Assembly: GCF_018417635.1 (NCBI RefSeq)
Contig: NZ_CP071007.1
Coordinates: 2,666,501 to 2,730,500 of the forward strand
Direction: 5' to 3'
Length of the DNA stretch: 64,000 nucleotides
Origin: Pseudomonas sp. SORT22
GTDB lineage: Bacteria; Pseudomonadota; Gammaproteobacteria; Pseudomonadales; Pseudomonadaceae
Made by a program: the position numbers and the translations under genes. Below are positions 25,746 through 33,643 of the stretch, piece after piece. Each line of letters begins with the position of its first letter. Positions within the stretch are counted from its first letter, which is position 1. Below the pieces are notes generated by a model that saw only the letters and a list, made by a program, of their open reading frames with translations, had not been told where the DNA came from and made no database searches.

Positions 25746-27284
25746 ATGAAGATCCGTTCACAAATCGGCATGGTCCTCAACCTGGACAAATGCATCGGCT
25801 GCCACACCTGTTCGATCACCTGCAAGAACGTCTGGACCAGCCGCGAAGGCATGGAATACGCCTGGTTCAACAACGTTGAATCCAAGCCCGGGGTCGGCTA
25901 CCCGAAAGAGTGGGAAAACCAGGACAAGTGGAAGGGCGGCTGGCTGCGCAACGCCAACGGCTCGATCAACCCGCGCATCGGCGGCAAGTTCCGGGTGCTG
26001 GCGAACATCTTCGCCAACCCCGATCTGCCGAGCCTGGACGACTACTACGAGCCGTTCGACTTCGACTACCAGCACCTGCACACCGCGCCCCTGGGCGAGC
26101 ACCAGCCGACCGCGCGGCCGCGCTCGGTGGTGTCCGGCAAGCGCATGGAAAAGATCGAATGGGGGCCGAACTGGGAGGAGATCCTCGGCACCGAGTTCGC
26201 CAAGCGGCGCAAGGACAAGAACTTCGACCAGATCCAGGCCGACATCTACGGTGAGTACGAAAACACCTTCATGATGTACCTGCCGCGCCTGTGCGAGCAC
26301 TGCCTCAATCCTGCGTGCGCGGCGTCCTGCCCGAGCGGGGCGATCTACAAGCGCGAAGAGGACGGCATCGTCCTTATCGACCAGGAAAAATGCCGCGGCT
26401 GGCGCATGTGCATCAGCGGCTGCCCGTACAAGAAGATCTACTTCAACTGGAAGAGCGGCAAATCCGAGAAGTGCATCTTCTGCTACCCGCGCATCGAAGC
26501 CGGCATGCCTACCGTGTGCGCCGAAACCTGCGTCGGGCGCATCCGCTACCTCGGCGTGCTGCTGTATGACGCCGACCGCATTGCCGAGGTGGCCAGCACC
26601 GCCAACGAGCACGACCTGTACGAGAAGCAGCTGGAAATCTTCCTCGACCCCAACGACCCGGCGGTGATCCGCCAGGCCCTGGAGGACGGCGTACCGCAGT
26701 CGGTGATCGACGCCGCGCAACGCTCGCCGGTGTACAAGATGGCCGTCGACTGGCAGCTGGCGCTGCCGCTGCACCCGGAATACCGCACCTTGCCGATGGT
26801 CTGGTACGTACCGCCGCTGTCGCCGATCCAGAACGCCGCAGCTGCCGGCACCGTGGGCATGAACGGGGTAATCCCGGACGTCGACAGCCTGCGTATCCCA
26901 TTGCGCTACCTGGCCAACCTGCTCACCGCCGGTGACGAAAAGCCGGTCAAACGCGCCCTCAAGCGCCTGCTGGCCATGCGCGCTTACAAGCGCGCCGAGC
27001 AGGTCGAGGGCGTGCAGGACCTCAAGGTGCTGGAGGACGTCGGCTTGAGCGTCAACCAGGTCGAGGAGATGTACCGCTACCTGGCCATCGCCAACTACGA
27101 AGACCGTTACGTGGTACCGAGTGCCCACCGCGAAGAGGCCATGAGCGATGCCTTCGCCGAGCGCTCCGGTTGCGGCTTCAGCTTCGGCAGCGGCTGCAGC
27201 GGCAGCTCCGACACCAACCTGTTCGGGGCGAAGAAGGCCAACCGCCGCGACATCCTCAAAACCGTACAGCTGTGGGAGGAATGA
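25746..27284 (+). CDS. narH: Respiratory nitrate reductase beta subunit NarH
   Basis: A 512-residue iron-sulfur subunit with four cysteine groups visible in order: CIGCHTCSITC (residues about 16-26), CEHCLNPACAASC (about 184-196), CRGWRMCISGC (about 217-227, where Trp replaces a Cys, giving the 3Fe-4S cluster) and CIFC...CAETC (about 244-263). It relays electrons from the NarI hemes to NarG. It starts 11 bp after narG behind AAGGAG and overlaps the narJ ribosome site. Confidence 0.97.
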   Translation: MKIRSQIGMVLNLDKCIGCHTCSITCKNVWTSREGMEYAWFNNVESKPGVGYPKEWENQDKWKGGWLRNANGSINPRIGGKFRVLANIFANPDLPSLDDYYEPFDFDYQHLHTAPLGEHQPTARPRSVVSGKRMEKIEWGPNWEEILGTEFAKRRKDKNFDQIQADIYGEYENTFMMYLPRLCEHCLNPACAASCPSGAIYKREEDGIVLIDQEKCRGWRMCISGCPYKKIYFNWKSGKSEKCIFCYPRIEAGMPTVCAETCVGRIRYLGVLLYDADRIAEVASTANEHDLYEKQLEIFLDPNDPAVIRQALEDGVPQSVIDAAQRSPVYKMAVDWQLALPLHPEYRTLPMVWYVPPLSPIQNAAAAGTVGMNGVIPDVDSLRIPLRYLANLLTAGDEKPVKRALKRLLAMRAYKRAEQVEGVQDLKVLEDVGLSVNQVEEMYRYLAIANYEDRYVVPSAHREEAMSDAFAERSGCGFSFGSGCSGSSDTNLFGAKKANRRDILKTVQLWEE

Positions 27285-27286
27285 GC

Positions 27287-28042
27287 ATGCGCATCCTGAA
27301 AGTGATTTCGCTGCTACTCGATTACCCGAACGAAGCCCTGGTGGCCGGCCGCGACGAGCTGGAGCAGGCGATCATCCAGGCGCGGGAAATCAGCCCGCGC
27401 CAGCGCGGCGCGCTGTTCGAGCTGCTGGAGCTGATCTGCAACAACGACCTGATGGATGGCCAGGAGCATTACGGCGCGTTGTTTGGCCGTGGCCGTTCGT
27501 TGTCGCTGCTGTTGTTCGAGCATGTGCATGGCGAGTCCCGCGACCGCGGCCAGGCCATGGTCGACATGCTCGCCCAGTACCAAGCGGCGGGCTTTGCCAT
27601 TGGCGTCAAGGAGCTGCCGGACTACATCCCGCTGTACCTGGAATACCTCTCGACCCGCGAAGACCTCGAGGCCCGCGAGGGCCTGGCCGATGTCGCGCAC
27701 CTGCTGGCGCTGCTTGCCGCACGCCTGGAGGAGCGTGAGAGCGCCTACGCCAGTTGCTTCCGGGCGTTGCTGCAGATTGCCGGCGCCGAGCCGCACCAGG
27801 CGGTGGCTGATTTGCGCGAGCAAGTCGCCGCCGAGCAACGCGATGATTCTCTCGAAGCCCTGGACAAGATCTGGGAAGAGGAGGCGGTGGACTTTCTCAA
27901 GGCCGAGCAGCAGGAGCGTTGCAGCTCACTGCCAAGCGCGCCGGGCAAGGCCCGGGAAGAAAGCGCGGTACCGCTGCACTGGGTCGATTTTCAGCATCAA
28001 GGCCAGGCTGCTGCGCCGGCCGGGGAGGTGGGTAATGTCTAA
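27287..28042 (+). CDS. narJ: Nitrate reductase assembly chaperone NarJ
   Basis: A 251-residue TorD-like chaperone of the NarJ family (ISLLLDYPNEAL at the start, ELPDYIPLYLEYLS in the middle). It binds apo-NarG, allowing cofactor insertion and membrane docking, and is not part of the final enzyme. The ATG at 27287 is preferred over the one at 27281 because GGGAGGA ends at 27280, which leaves a normal 6-bp spacing. It overlaps narI by 8 bp. Confidence 0.95.
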   Translation: MRILKVISLLLDYPNEALVAGRDELEQAIIQAREISPRQRGALFELLELICNNDLMDGQEHYGALFGRGRSLSLLLFEHVHGESRDRGQAMVDMLAQYQAAGFAIGVKELPDYIPLYLEYLSTREDLEAREGLADVAHLLALLAARLEERESAYASCFRALLQIAGAEPHQAVADLREQVAAEQRDDSLEALDKIWEEEAVDFLKAEQQERCSSLPSAPGKAREESAVPLHWVDFQHQGQAAAPAGEVGNV

Positions 28043-28715
28043 GTGGAACCTGTTGATGTTCGGGGTCTATCCCTATGTCGCCCTGGCGATCTGCTTGCTC
28101 GGCAGTTGGGCACGGTTTGACCTTTCGCAGTACAGCTGGAAGGCCGGCTCCAGCCAGATGCTCGACAAGCGCGGCATGCGCGTGGCGAGCAACCTGTTCC
28201 ATGTCGGCGTGCTGTTCGTGTTGGCCGGGCACTTCGTCGGCCTGCTGACCCCGGCGTCGGTCTATCACCATGTGCTTAGCACCGAGCACAAGCAGCTGCT
28301 GGCGATGGTTTCTGGTGGTTTCTTCGGCCTGCTGTGCCTGATCGGCCTGATCATGCTGCTGCACCGGCGCCTGACCGAGCCACGGGTGCGGGCGACTTCC
28401 AGCACCTCGGACATTCTCATCTTGCTGGTATTGCTCGCGCAACTGGTACTCGGCCTGCTGACCATCGTCGCCTCCACCGGCCATATGGACGGCTCGGTGA
28501 TGGTCATGCTCGCCGACTGGGCGCAGAACACCGTGCTGCTGCGCCCGGTGGATGCGGCGGCGGCAATCGCCCCGGTGAGCCTGGTGTACAAGCTGCACGT
28601 GCTGCTGGGCCTGACCCTGTTCGTGCTGTTCCCCTTCACCCGCCTGGTGCACATCGTCAGCGCGCCGGTGTGGTACCTGGGCCGGCGCTATCAAATTGTC
28701 CGGCAGAAAGCCTGA
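28035..28715 (+). CDS. narI: Respiratory nitrate reductase gamma subunit NarI
   Basis: A 226-residue diheme cytochrome b with five membrane helices. The expected heme-ligand histidines are visible in the second helix (NLFHVGVLFVLAGHFVGL) and the last helix (YKLHVLLGL...TRLVHIVSAP). It oxidises ubiquinol on the periplasmic side and passes electrons to NarH. The start at 28035 overlaps the narJ stop and follows GGGGAGGTGG. Confidence 0.96.
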   Translation: MSKWNLLMFGVYPYVALAICLLGSWARFDLSQYSWKAGSSQMLDKRGMRVASNLFHVGVLFVLAGHFVGLLTPASVYHHVLSTEHKQLLAMVSGGFFGLLCLIGLIMLLHRRLTEPRVRATSSTSDILILLVLLAQLVLGLLTIVASTGHMDGSVMVMLADWAQNTVLLRPVDAAAAIAPVSLVYKLHVLLGLTLFVLFPFTRLVHIVSAPVWYLGRRYQIVRQKA

Positions 28716-28725
28716 GGAGGTCGCC

Positions 28726-29550
28726 ATGACGCACGCAAGCGAAGCGCACCTGATTGCCAGCAGCGAACAGCAGTGGCCGGTCATCAGTGTCAATGACGTG
28801 GTCATCAGCCAGCAGGCCCTGGCCCAGGAGCTGCAATACCACCCGGCCAGCGATCGCGAGGAGGCCGTGTACATGGCCGCCCGCGCCCTGGTGATCCGCG
28901 AGCTGATGCAGCAACGCATCGCCGAACTGGGGCTGGCGCTGCAGGTGGGCGCCGGCGAGAACCCGGAGGAAGCGGCCACGCGGTTGCTGCTGGAGCGCGA
29001 AGTGCAGGTGCCAAGCTGTGACGAGGCCACCTGCCTGCGCTACTACCACAGCAACCGCGGGCGCTTTCACAGCGCGCCGCTGCTCGCGGTACGGCACATC
29101 CTGCTCGAATGCGCGCCGGACGATGCCGAGGCGCGCAGCCTGGCCCTGGTGCAGGCCGAGATCCTCCACGAGCGGCTGTTGCAGTTCCCCGAGCAGTTCG
29201 CCGAGCTTGCGCAAAAGTACTCGGCCTGCCCGTCGAAGGCCCAGGGGGGTGAGCTGGGGCAGATCAGCAAGGGCCAGACCGTGCCGGAGCTTGAGCGCCA
29301 GCTGTTCACCCTGGCGCCGGGCCTCGCGCTCAAGCCGCTGGAAAGCCGCTACGGCTGGCACCTGGTCAGTGTCGACCAGCGCATCGAAGGCCAGGCCTTG
29401 CCCTACGAGGCAGTGGCCACGGCGATCCGCACCCAGTTGCAGCAGGGCGTGTGGCAAAAGGCGCTGGTGCAGTACCTGCAAACCCTGATCGGCGCCGCCG
29501 ATATTCGTGGCATCCGCCTGCAGGGCGCCGATTCACCGCTGGTGCAATAA
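28726..29550 (+). CDS. Parvulin-type peptidyl-prolyl isomerase of the nar operon (NifM-like)
   Basis: A 274-residue protein with a helical N-terminal chaperone part and a parvulin/PpiC domain (about residues 120-235: [49 protein letters not shown]). It has no signal peptide, so it should act in the cytoplasm, unlike SurA or PpiD. As I recall, P. aeruginosa has a homologue in the same place after narI (PA3871). A role in folding Nar subunits is plausible but inferred. The ATG follows GAGGAGG and lies 10 bp after the narI stop. Confidence 0.9.
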   Translation: MTHASEAHLIASSEQQWPVISVNDVVISQQALAQELQYHPASDREEAVYMAARALVIRELMQQRIAELGLALQVGAGENPEEAATRLLLEREVQVPSCDEATCLRYYHSNRGRFHSAPLLAVRHILLECAPDDAEARSLALVQAEILHERLLQFPEQFAELAQKYSACPSKAQGGELGQISKGQTVPELERQLFTLAPGLALKPLESRYGWHLVSVDQRIEGQALPYEAVATAIRTQLQQGVWQKALVQYLQTLIGAADIRGIRLQGADSPLVQ

Positions 29551-29560
29551 GGGGACGCTG

Positions 29561-30553
29561 ATGAGCACTGTGATGCAGGACGGCTTCGGGCGGCAGATCG
29601 ATTACCTGCGCATGTCAGTGACCGATCGTTGTGATTTTCGCTGTGTGTACTGCATGGCCAAACACATGACCTTCTTGCCGCGCCAGCAGGTGCTGACCCT
29701 CGAAGAGTTGCGGCGCCTGGCCACGCTGTTCGTCGGCCAGGGCGTGGGCAAGATCCGCCTGACCGGCGGCGAGCCGCTGATTCGCCCGGGTATCGTCGAG
29801 CTGTGCCGTGACATTGCCGCCTTGCCCGGCCTGCGTGAACTGGTGATGACCAGCAATGGCTCGCAGCTGCAGCGCCTGGCCCGGCCGCTGGTAGAGGCCG
29901 GGGTCAAGCGCATCAACATCAGCCTCGACAGCCTCGATGGCCAGCGCTTTCGGGCAATTACCCGCACGGGCGATCTGGATCAGGTGCTGCGCGGCATCGA
30001 GGCGGCGCGCGAGGCCGGTTTCGAAGGCATCAAGCTCAATTGCGTGGTGATGAAGGGGCGCAACTTCGATGAGGTGTTGGCGCTGCTGCAGTACGCCATC
30101 GACCAGCGCATCGACATCACCTTCATCGAGGAAATGCCCTTGGGCGAGGTCGGCCGTGCGCGCGCTGAGTCGTTTTGCGCCAGCGACGAGATACGGGCGC
30201 TGATTGCCAGCCGCCACGCTTTGCTCGATAGCGCCGAGCACAGCGGCGGGCCGGCGCGCTATGTGCGCCTGGCCCGGCACCCGGCAACGCGCATCGGTTT
30301 TATCTCGCCCAACAGCCACAACTTCTGCGCCAGCTGCAACCGGGTGCGGATGACCGTGGAAGGGCGCTTGCTGCTGTGCCTGGGGCAAGAGGATTCGCTG
30401 GATTTGCGCGGCTTGTTGCGGCGCTATCCGCTGGATGACCAACCGATCATCAGCGCTCTGCAACAGGCGTTGCGCCGCAAGCCGTTGCGCCATGATTTCA
30501 ACCCGCAGGGGGAGGTGCAGATCTTGCGGTTCATGAACATGAGCGGCGGGTGA
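29561..30553 (+). CDS. moaA: GTP 3',8-cyclase MoaA
   Basis: A 330-residue radical-SAM enzyme for the first step of molybdopterin synthesis. The N-terminal cluster ligands are C24, C28 and C31 (CDFRCVYC) and the C-terminal cluster ligands are C256, C259 and C273 (CX2CX13C). The TGGEPL motif is also present. The usual C-terminal GG tail is there as SGG. It is the last gene of the nar operon, 10 bp after the isomerase gene, and precedes a REP hairpin. It is probably the anaerobic MoaA copy. Confidence 0.95.
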   Translation: MSTVMQDGFGRQIDYLRMSVTDRCDFRCVYCMAKHMTFLPRQQVLTLEELRRLATLFVGQGVGKIRLTGGEPLIRPGIVELCRDIAALPGLRELVMTSNGSQLQRLARPLVEAGVKRINISLDSLDGQRFRAITRTGDLDQVLRGIEAAREAGFEGIKLNCVVMKGRNFDEVLALLQYAIDQRIDITFIEEMPLGEVGRARAESFCASDEIRALIASRHALLDSAEHSGGPARYVRLARHPATRIGFISPNSHNFCASCNRVRMTVEGRLLLCLGQEDSLDLRGLLRRYPLDDQPIISALQQALRRKPLRHDFNPQGEVQILRFMNMSGG

Positions 30554-30572
30554 GGGTGGCCGTCAGGGCCTT

Positions 30573-30623
30573 ATCGCGGGGCAAGCCCGCTCCCACCCTG
30601 TAGGAGCGGGCTTGCCCCGCGAT
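30573..30623. repeat. Inverted REP hairpin after the nar operon
   Basis: ATCGCGGGGCAAGCCCGCTC (30573-30592) and its inverse copy GAGCGGGCTTGCCCCGCGAT (30604-30623) are perfect complements around an 11-bp loop. The element matches those at 8363 and 44886. It lies between moaA and the nrdD promoter and may end or stabilise the long nar transcript. Confidence 0.88.
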
Positions 30624-30625
30624 TC

Positions 30626-30639
30626 TTGATATCGATCAA
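30626..30639 (+). promoter_or_regulatory. ANR/DNR box of the nrdD operon
   Basis: TTGATATCGATCAA is a perfect palindromic box. TAGCCT at 30662-30667 lies 22 nt downstream as the -10 element, putting the box at about -41.5. The nrdD ATG is at 30726. Confidence 0.85.
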
Positions 30640-30725
30640 TTTCTTTCACCCGCTTTACCCGTAGCCTGCACTGCATATTGTGTTTCCAAATCAATAAACG
30701 TCTATATGTAGTGTCAGGAGGGCAA

Positions 30726-32738
30726 ATGCACAGCACGCTGATCAGGGTAGGGCACAACCGGTTGCACAAGCGCGATGGCAGCCTGGTGGCCTTTGACGCC
30801 GACAAGATCCGCCAGGCGTTGATCGCCGCCGGCAAGGCCACTGGCGAATATGCCGAAGCCGAGGCAGACGGTTTGCTTGAAGCAGTCCTTGCCCACCTTG
30901 AGGGCTACTCCAAGCTGCACGTCGAGCAGATCCAGGACCGGGTCGAACGGGTGCTGATGGACGCCGGGCATTTCCTTTCGCTACGCGCCTATATCGTCTA
31001 CCGCGAACAGCACGGACGCCTGCGCCGTGACCGCAAGACCCTGGTCGAAGTCGCCACCTCGATGAACGAATACCTCAACCGCGAAGACTGGCGGGTGCAG
31101 GCCAACGCCAACCAGGGTTACTCCCTTGGCGGCCTGGTGCTCAACGTTTCCGGCAAGGTCACTGCCAACTACTGGCTCGACGAGGTCTACAGCGAAGCCA
31201 TCGGCCGCGCCCATCGCGAGGCCGACCTGCATATCCACGACCTCGACATGCTCGCCGGCTACTGCGCCGGCTGGTCGCTGCGCAGCCTGCTGCACGAGGG
31301 CCTCAATGGCGTGCCCGGGCGGGTCGAGGCCGGCCCGCCCCAACACCTGAGCAGCGCCCTGGGGCAGATGGTCAACTTTCTCGGCACCCTGCAGAACGAG
31401 TGGGCCGGGGCCCAGGCCTTCAGCTCCTTCGACACTTACCTGGCGCCCTACGTGCGCAAGGACCGGCTGAGCTATGAAGAGGTGCGCCAGGCCCTCCAGG
31501 AGTTCATCTACAACCTCAATGTGCCGTCGCGCTGGGGCACGCAAACGCCGTTTACCAACCTGACCTTCGACTGGGTCTGCCCGCAGGACCTGCGCGAGCA
31601 GATCCCGGTGATCGGCGGTGAAGAAATGCCCTTTGCCTACGGCGAGCTGCAAGCGGAGATGGACCTGCTCAACCGTGCCTACATCGAAGTGATGCAGGCC
31701 GGCGACGCCAAGGGCCGGGTATTCACTTTCCCGATCCCGACCTACAACATCACCCACGACTTTCCCTGGGACAGCGACAACGCCGAGCGCCTGTTCGCCA
31801 TGACCGCGCGCTATGGCCTGCCGTACTTCCAGAACTTCCTCAACTCGGACATGCAGCCCAACCAGGTGCGCTCGATGTGCTGTCGCCTGCAACTGGATGT
31901 GCGCGAACTGCTCAAACGTGGCGGCGGCCTGTTCGGCTCGGCCGAGCAGACCGGCTCGCTGGGGGTGGTGACCATCAACTGCGCGCGCCTGGGCTACCTG
32001 TACAAGGGCGACATCAGCGGCCTGTTGCAGCGTCTGGATGCGCTGATGGAGCTGGCCATGGAGAGCCTGGAGGTCAAGCGTAAGGTGATCCAGCACCACA
32101 TGGATGCGGGCTTGTACCCCTATACCAAGCGCTACCTGGGCACCCTGCGCAATCACTTCTCGACCATCGGCGTCAACGGCCTGCATGAGATGCTGCGCAA
32201 CTTCAGCGACGAGCAGATGGGCCTGCACACCGCCCAGGGCCGGCGCTTCGCCCTGAACCTGCTGGACCATGTGCGCGCCACCCTGGTGCGCTTTCAGGAA
32301 GAAACCGGCCACCTGTACAACCTCGAAGCCACCCCGGCCGAGGGCACCACCTACCGCTTCGCCAAGGAAGACCTCAAGCGCTTCCCCGACATCCTCCAGG
32401 CCGGCTGCAGCCAGGCGCCGTACTACACCAACTCCTCGCAACTGCCGGTGGGCTATACCGACGATCCGTTCGAGGCCCTGGAACTGCAGGACGAGCTGCA
32501 ATGCAAGTACACCGGCGGCACCGTGCTGCACCTGTACATGGCTGAGCGGATCTCCTCGGCCCAGGCCTGCAAGCAACTGGTGCGCAGGGCCCTGGAGCGC
32601 TTCCGGCTGCCGTACCTGACCATCACCCCGACGTTTTCCATCTGCCCGGTGCATGGCTACCTGGATGGCGAACATGAGTTCTGCCCCAAATGCGACGAAG
32701 CGCTGCTGCTGGCCCAGCAGCAGGGCAGCGTGCATTGA
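30726..32738 (+). CDS. nrdD: Anaerobic ribonucleotide reductase NrdD, catalytic part without glycyl-radical tail
   Basis: A 670-residue class III ribonucleotide reductase. An ATP-cone occupies about residues 10-100. Active-site cysteines are visible at C180 (GYCAGWS) and C385/C386 (SMCCRLQLD). A zinc-type motif lies near the C-terminus (C640, H643, C653, C656). The protein stops 14 residues later, before the RVxGY glycyl-radical segment that every working class III enzyme needs. That segment is encoded separately by the next small ORF at 32772-32939, in the same frame after a single TGA. The ATG at 30726 follows AGGAGGG; the in-frame GTG at 30678 lies just after the predicted transcription start but has no ribosome site. 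ANR control is indicated upstream. Confidence 0.93.
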   Translation: MHSTLIRVGHNRLHKRDGSLVAFDADKIRQALIAAGKATGEYAEAEADGLLEAVLAHLEGYSKLHVEQIQDRVERVLMDAGHFLSLRAYIVYREQHGRLRRDRKTLVEVATSMNEYLNREDWRVQANANQGYSLGGLVLNVSGKVTANYWLDEVYSEAIGRAHREADLHIHDLDMLAGYCAGWSLRSLLHEGLNGVPGRVEAGPPQHLSSALGQMVNFLGTLQNEWAGAQAFSSFDTYLAPYVRKDRLSYEEVRQALQEFIYNLNVPSRWGTQTPFTNLTFDWVCPQDLREQIPVIGGEEMPFAYGELQAEMDLLNRAYIEVMQAGDAKGRVFTFPIPTYNITHDFPWDSDNAERLFAMTARYGLPYFQNFLNSDMQPNQVRSMCCRLQLDVRELLKRGGGLFGSAEQTGSLGVVTINCARLGYLYKGDISGLLQRLDALMELAMESLEVKRKVIQHHMDAGLYPYTKRYLGTLRNHFSTIGVNGLHEMLRNFSDEQMGLHTAQGRRFALNLLDHVRATLVRFQEETGHLYNLEATPAEGTTYRFAKEDLKRFPDILQAGCSQAPYYTNSSQLPVGYTDDPFEALELQDELQCKYTGGTVLHLYMAERISSAQACKQLVRRALERFRLPYLTITPTFSICPVHGYLDGEHEFCPKCDEALLLAQQQGSVH

Positions 32739-32771
32739 CCCGTTTTACCCTCAACAGCAAGGAGCTTCATC

Positions 32772-32939
32772 ATGACTGCACAGCAAACCCTGCCGACGGC
32801 GCAACGCCAACGGTGCGAAGTCTGGACCCGGGTCATGGGTTATCACCGCCCGGTGTCGGCGTTCAACCCCGGCAAACAGTCCGAGCACCACGAGCGGCTG
32901 CACTTCAATGAGGGCGCGGCAACGGCCGGGCATCCATGA
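32772..32939 (+). CDS. Separate glycyl-radical domain of NrdD, 55 aa
   Basis: A 55-residue ORF that contains the NrdD C-terminal signature: C15, then WTRVMGYHRPVSAFNPGKQ at residues 18-36, with G23 as the expected glycyl radical. It starts with ATG behind AAGGAG (32759-32764) at ideal spacing, 33 bp after the nrdD stop and in the same frame. Its stop overlaps the nrdG start by 4 bp (ATGA), so it is translationally coupled to the activase. The simplest reading is a split class III reductase in which this peptide docks on NrdD and carries the radical. Readthrough of the TGA at 32736 would give a fused protein and is the alternative. It is too short for most gene finders. Confidence 0.85.
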   Translation: MTAQQTLPTAQRQRCEVWTRVMGYHRPVSAFNPGKQSEHHERLHFNEGAATAGHP

Positions 32940-33631
32940 GCCGAGCGCTGCGGGTCGGGGGCATGGTGCCCCTGACCACCCTCGATTACCCCGGCAAGCT
33001 CGCCTGTGTGCTGTTCTGCCAGGGCTGCGCCTGGCGCTGCCGTTACTGCCACAACCCGCAACTGATCCCGCCCCGGGGCCGTGATGAACTGCCCTGGGCG
33101 CAGGTGCTGGCGTTTTTGCAGCGTCGCCGCGGCCTGCTCGATGCCGTGGTGTTCAGCGGCGGTGAGGCAACCCTGCAGGACAGTCTGCCAGAGGCCATGG
33201 CCCAGGTGCGGGCCATGGGCTTTGCCATCGGCCTGCACAGTGCCGGGATCAAGCCTGAGGCGTTTGCCCGGGCATTGCCTGGGGCCGACTGGGTCGGCTT
33301 TGACGTCAAGGCGCTGGCCGAAGACTGCCAGTTGGTTACCGGCGTGCGCGGCAGTGGCCAGGCCAACTGGCGCAGCCTGGATTCCCTGCTGGCCAGCGGC
33401 GTCGACTACGAATGCCGCACCACGGTGCACTGGCACCTGATCGATCCACCGCGATTCCTCACCCTGGCCCGGCGCTTGAATGCGCTTGGGGTCCAACGCT
33501 TCGTCGTGCAGCGGGTACGCACGGCACGCATGCTCGACCCGCAGCTGCCCGGTGCTTCGGCACACAGATTGCTACCCGAGCTGTGGGACACCCTCCACAC
33601 GCTGTTTCCCGCGTTTGAAGTACGCGACTAG
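32936..33631 (+). CDS. nrdG: Anaerobic ribonucleotide reductase activase NrdG
   Basis: A 231-residue radical-SAM protein with the cluster motif CX3CX2C at C31, C35 and C38 (CAWRCRYC) and a FSGGEATLQ glycine motif. It generates the glycyl radical on NrdD; here the target glycine should be in the 55-residue neighbour it overlaps by 4 bp. The gene is followed after 12 bp by a chemoreceptor gene that may share its transcript. Confidence 0.95.
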   Translation: MSRALRVGGMVPLTTLDYPGKLACVLFCQGCAWRCRYCHNPQLIPPRGRDELPWAQVLAFLQRRRGLLDAVVFSGGEATLQDSLPEAMAQVRAMGFAIGLHSAGIKPEAFARALPGADWVGFDVKALAEDCQLVTGVRGSGQANWRSLDSLLASGVDYECRTTVHWHLIDPPRFLTLARRLNALGVQRFVVQRVRTARMLDPQLPGASAHRLLPELWDTLHTLFPAFEVRD

Positions 33632-33643
33632 TAAGGCTTTGAA

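Noticed and set aside
32736..32738. Programmed selenocysteine insertion or frameshift joining the two NrdD parts
   Set aside because: No frameshift is needed because the frames are the same, and the second ORF has its own strong ribosome site and ATG; readthrough remains only a secondary option.
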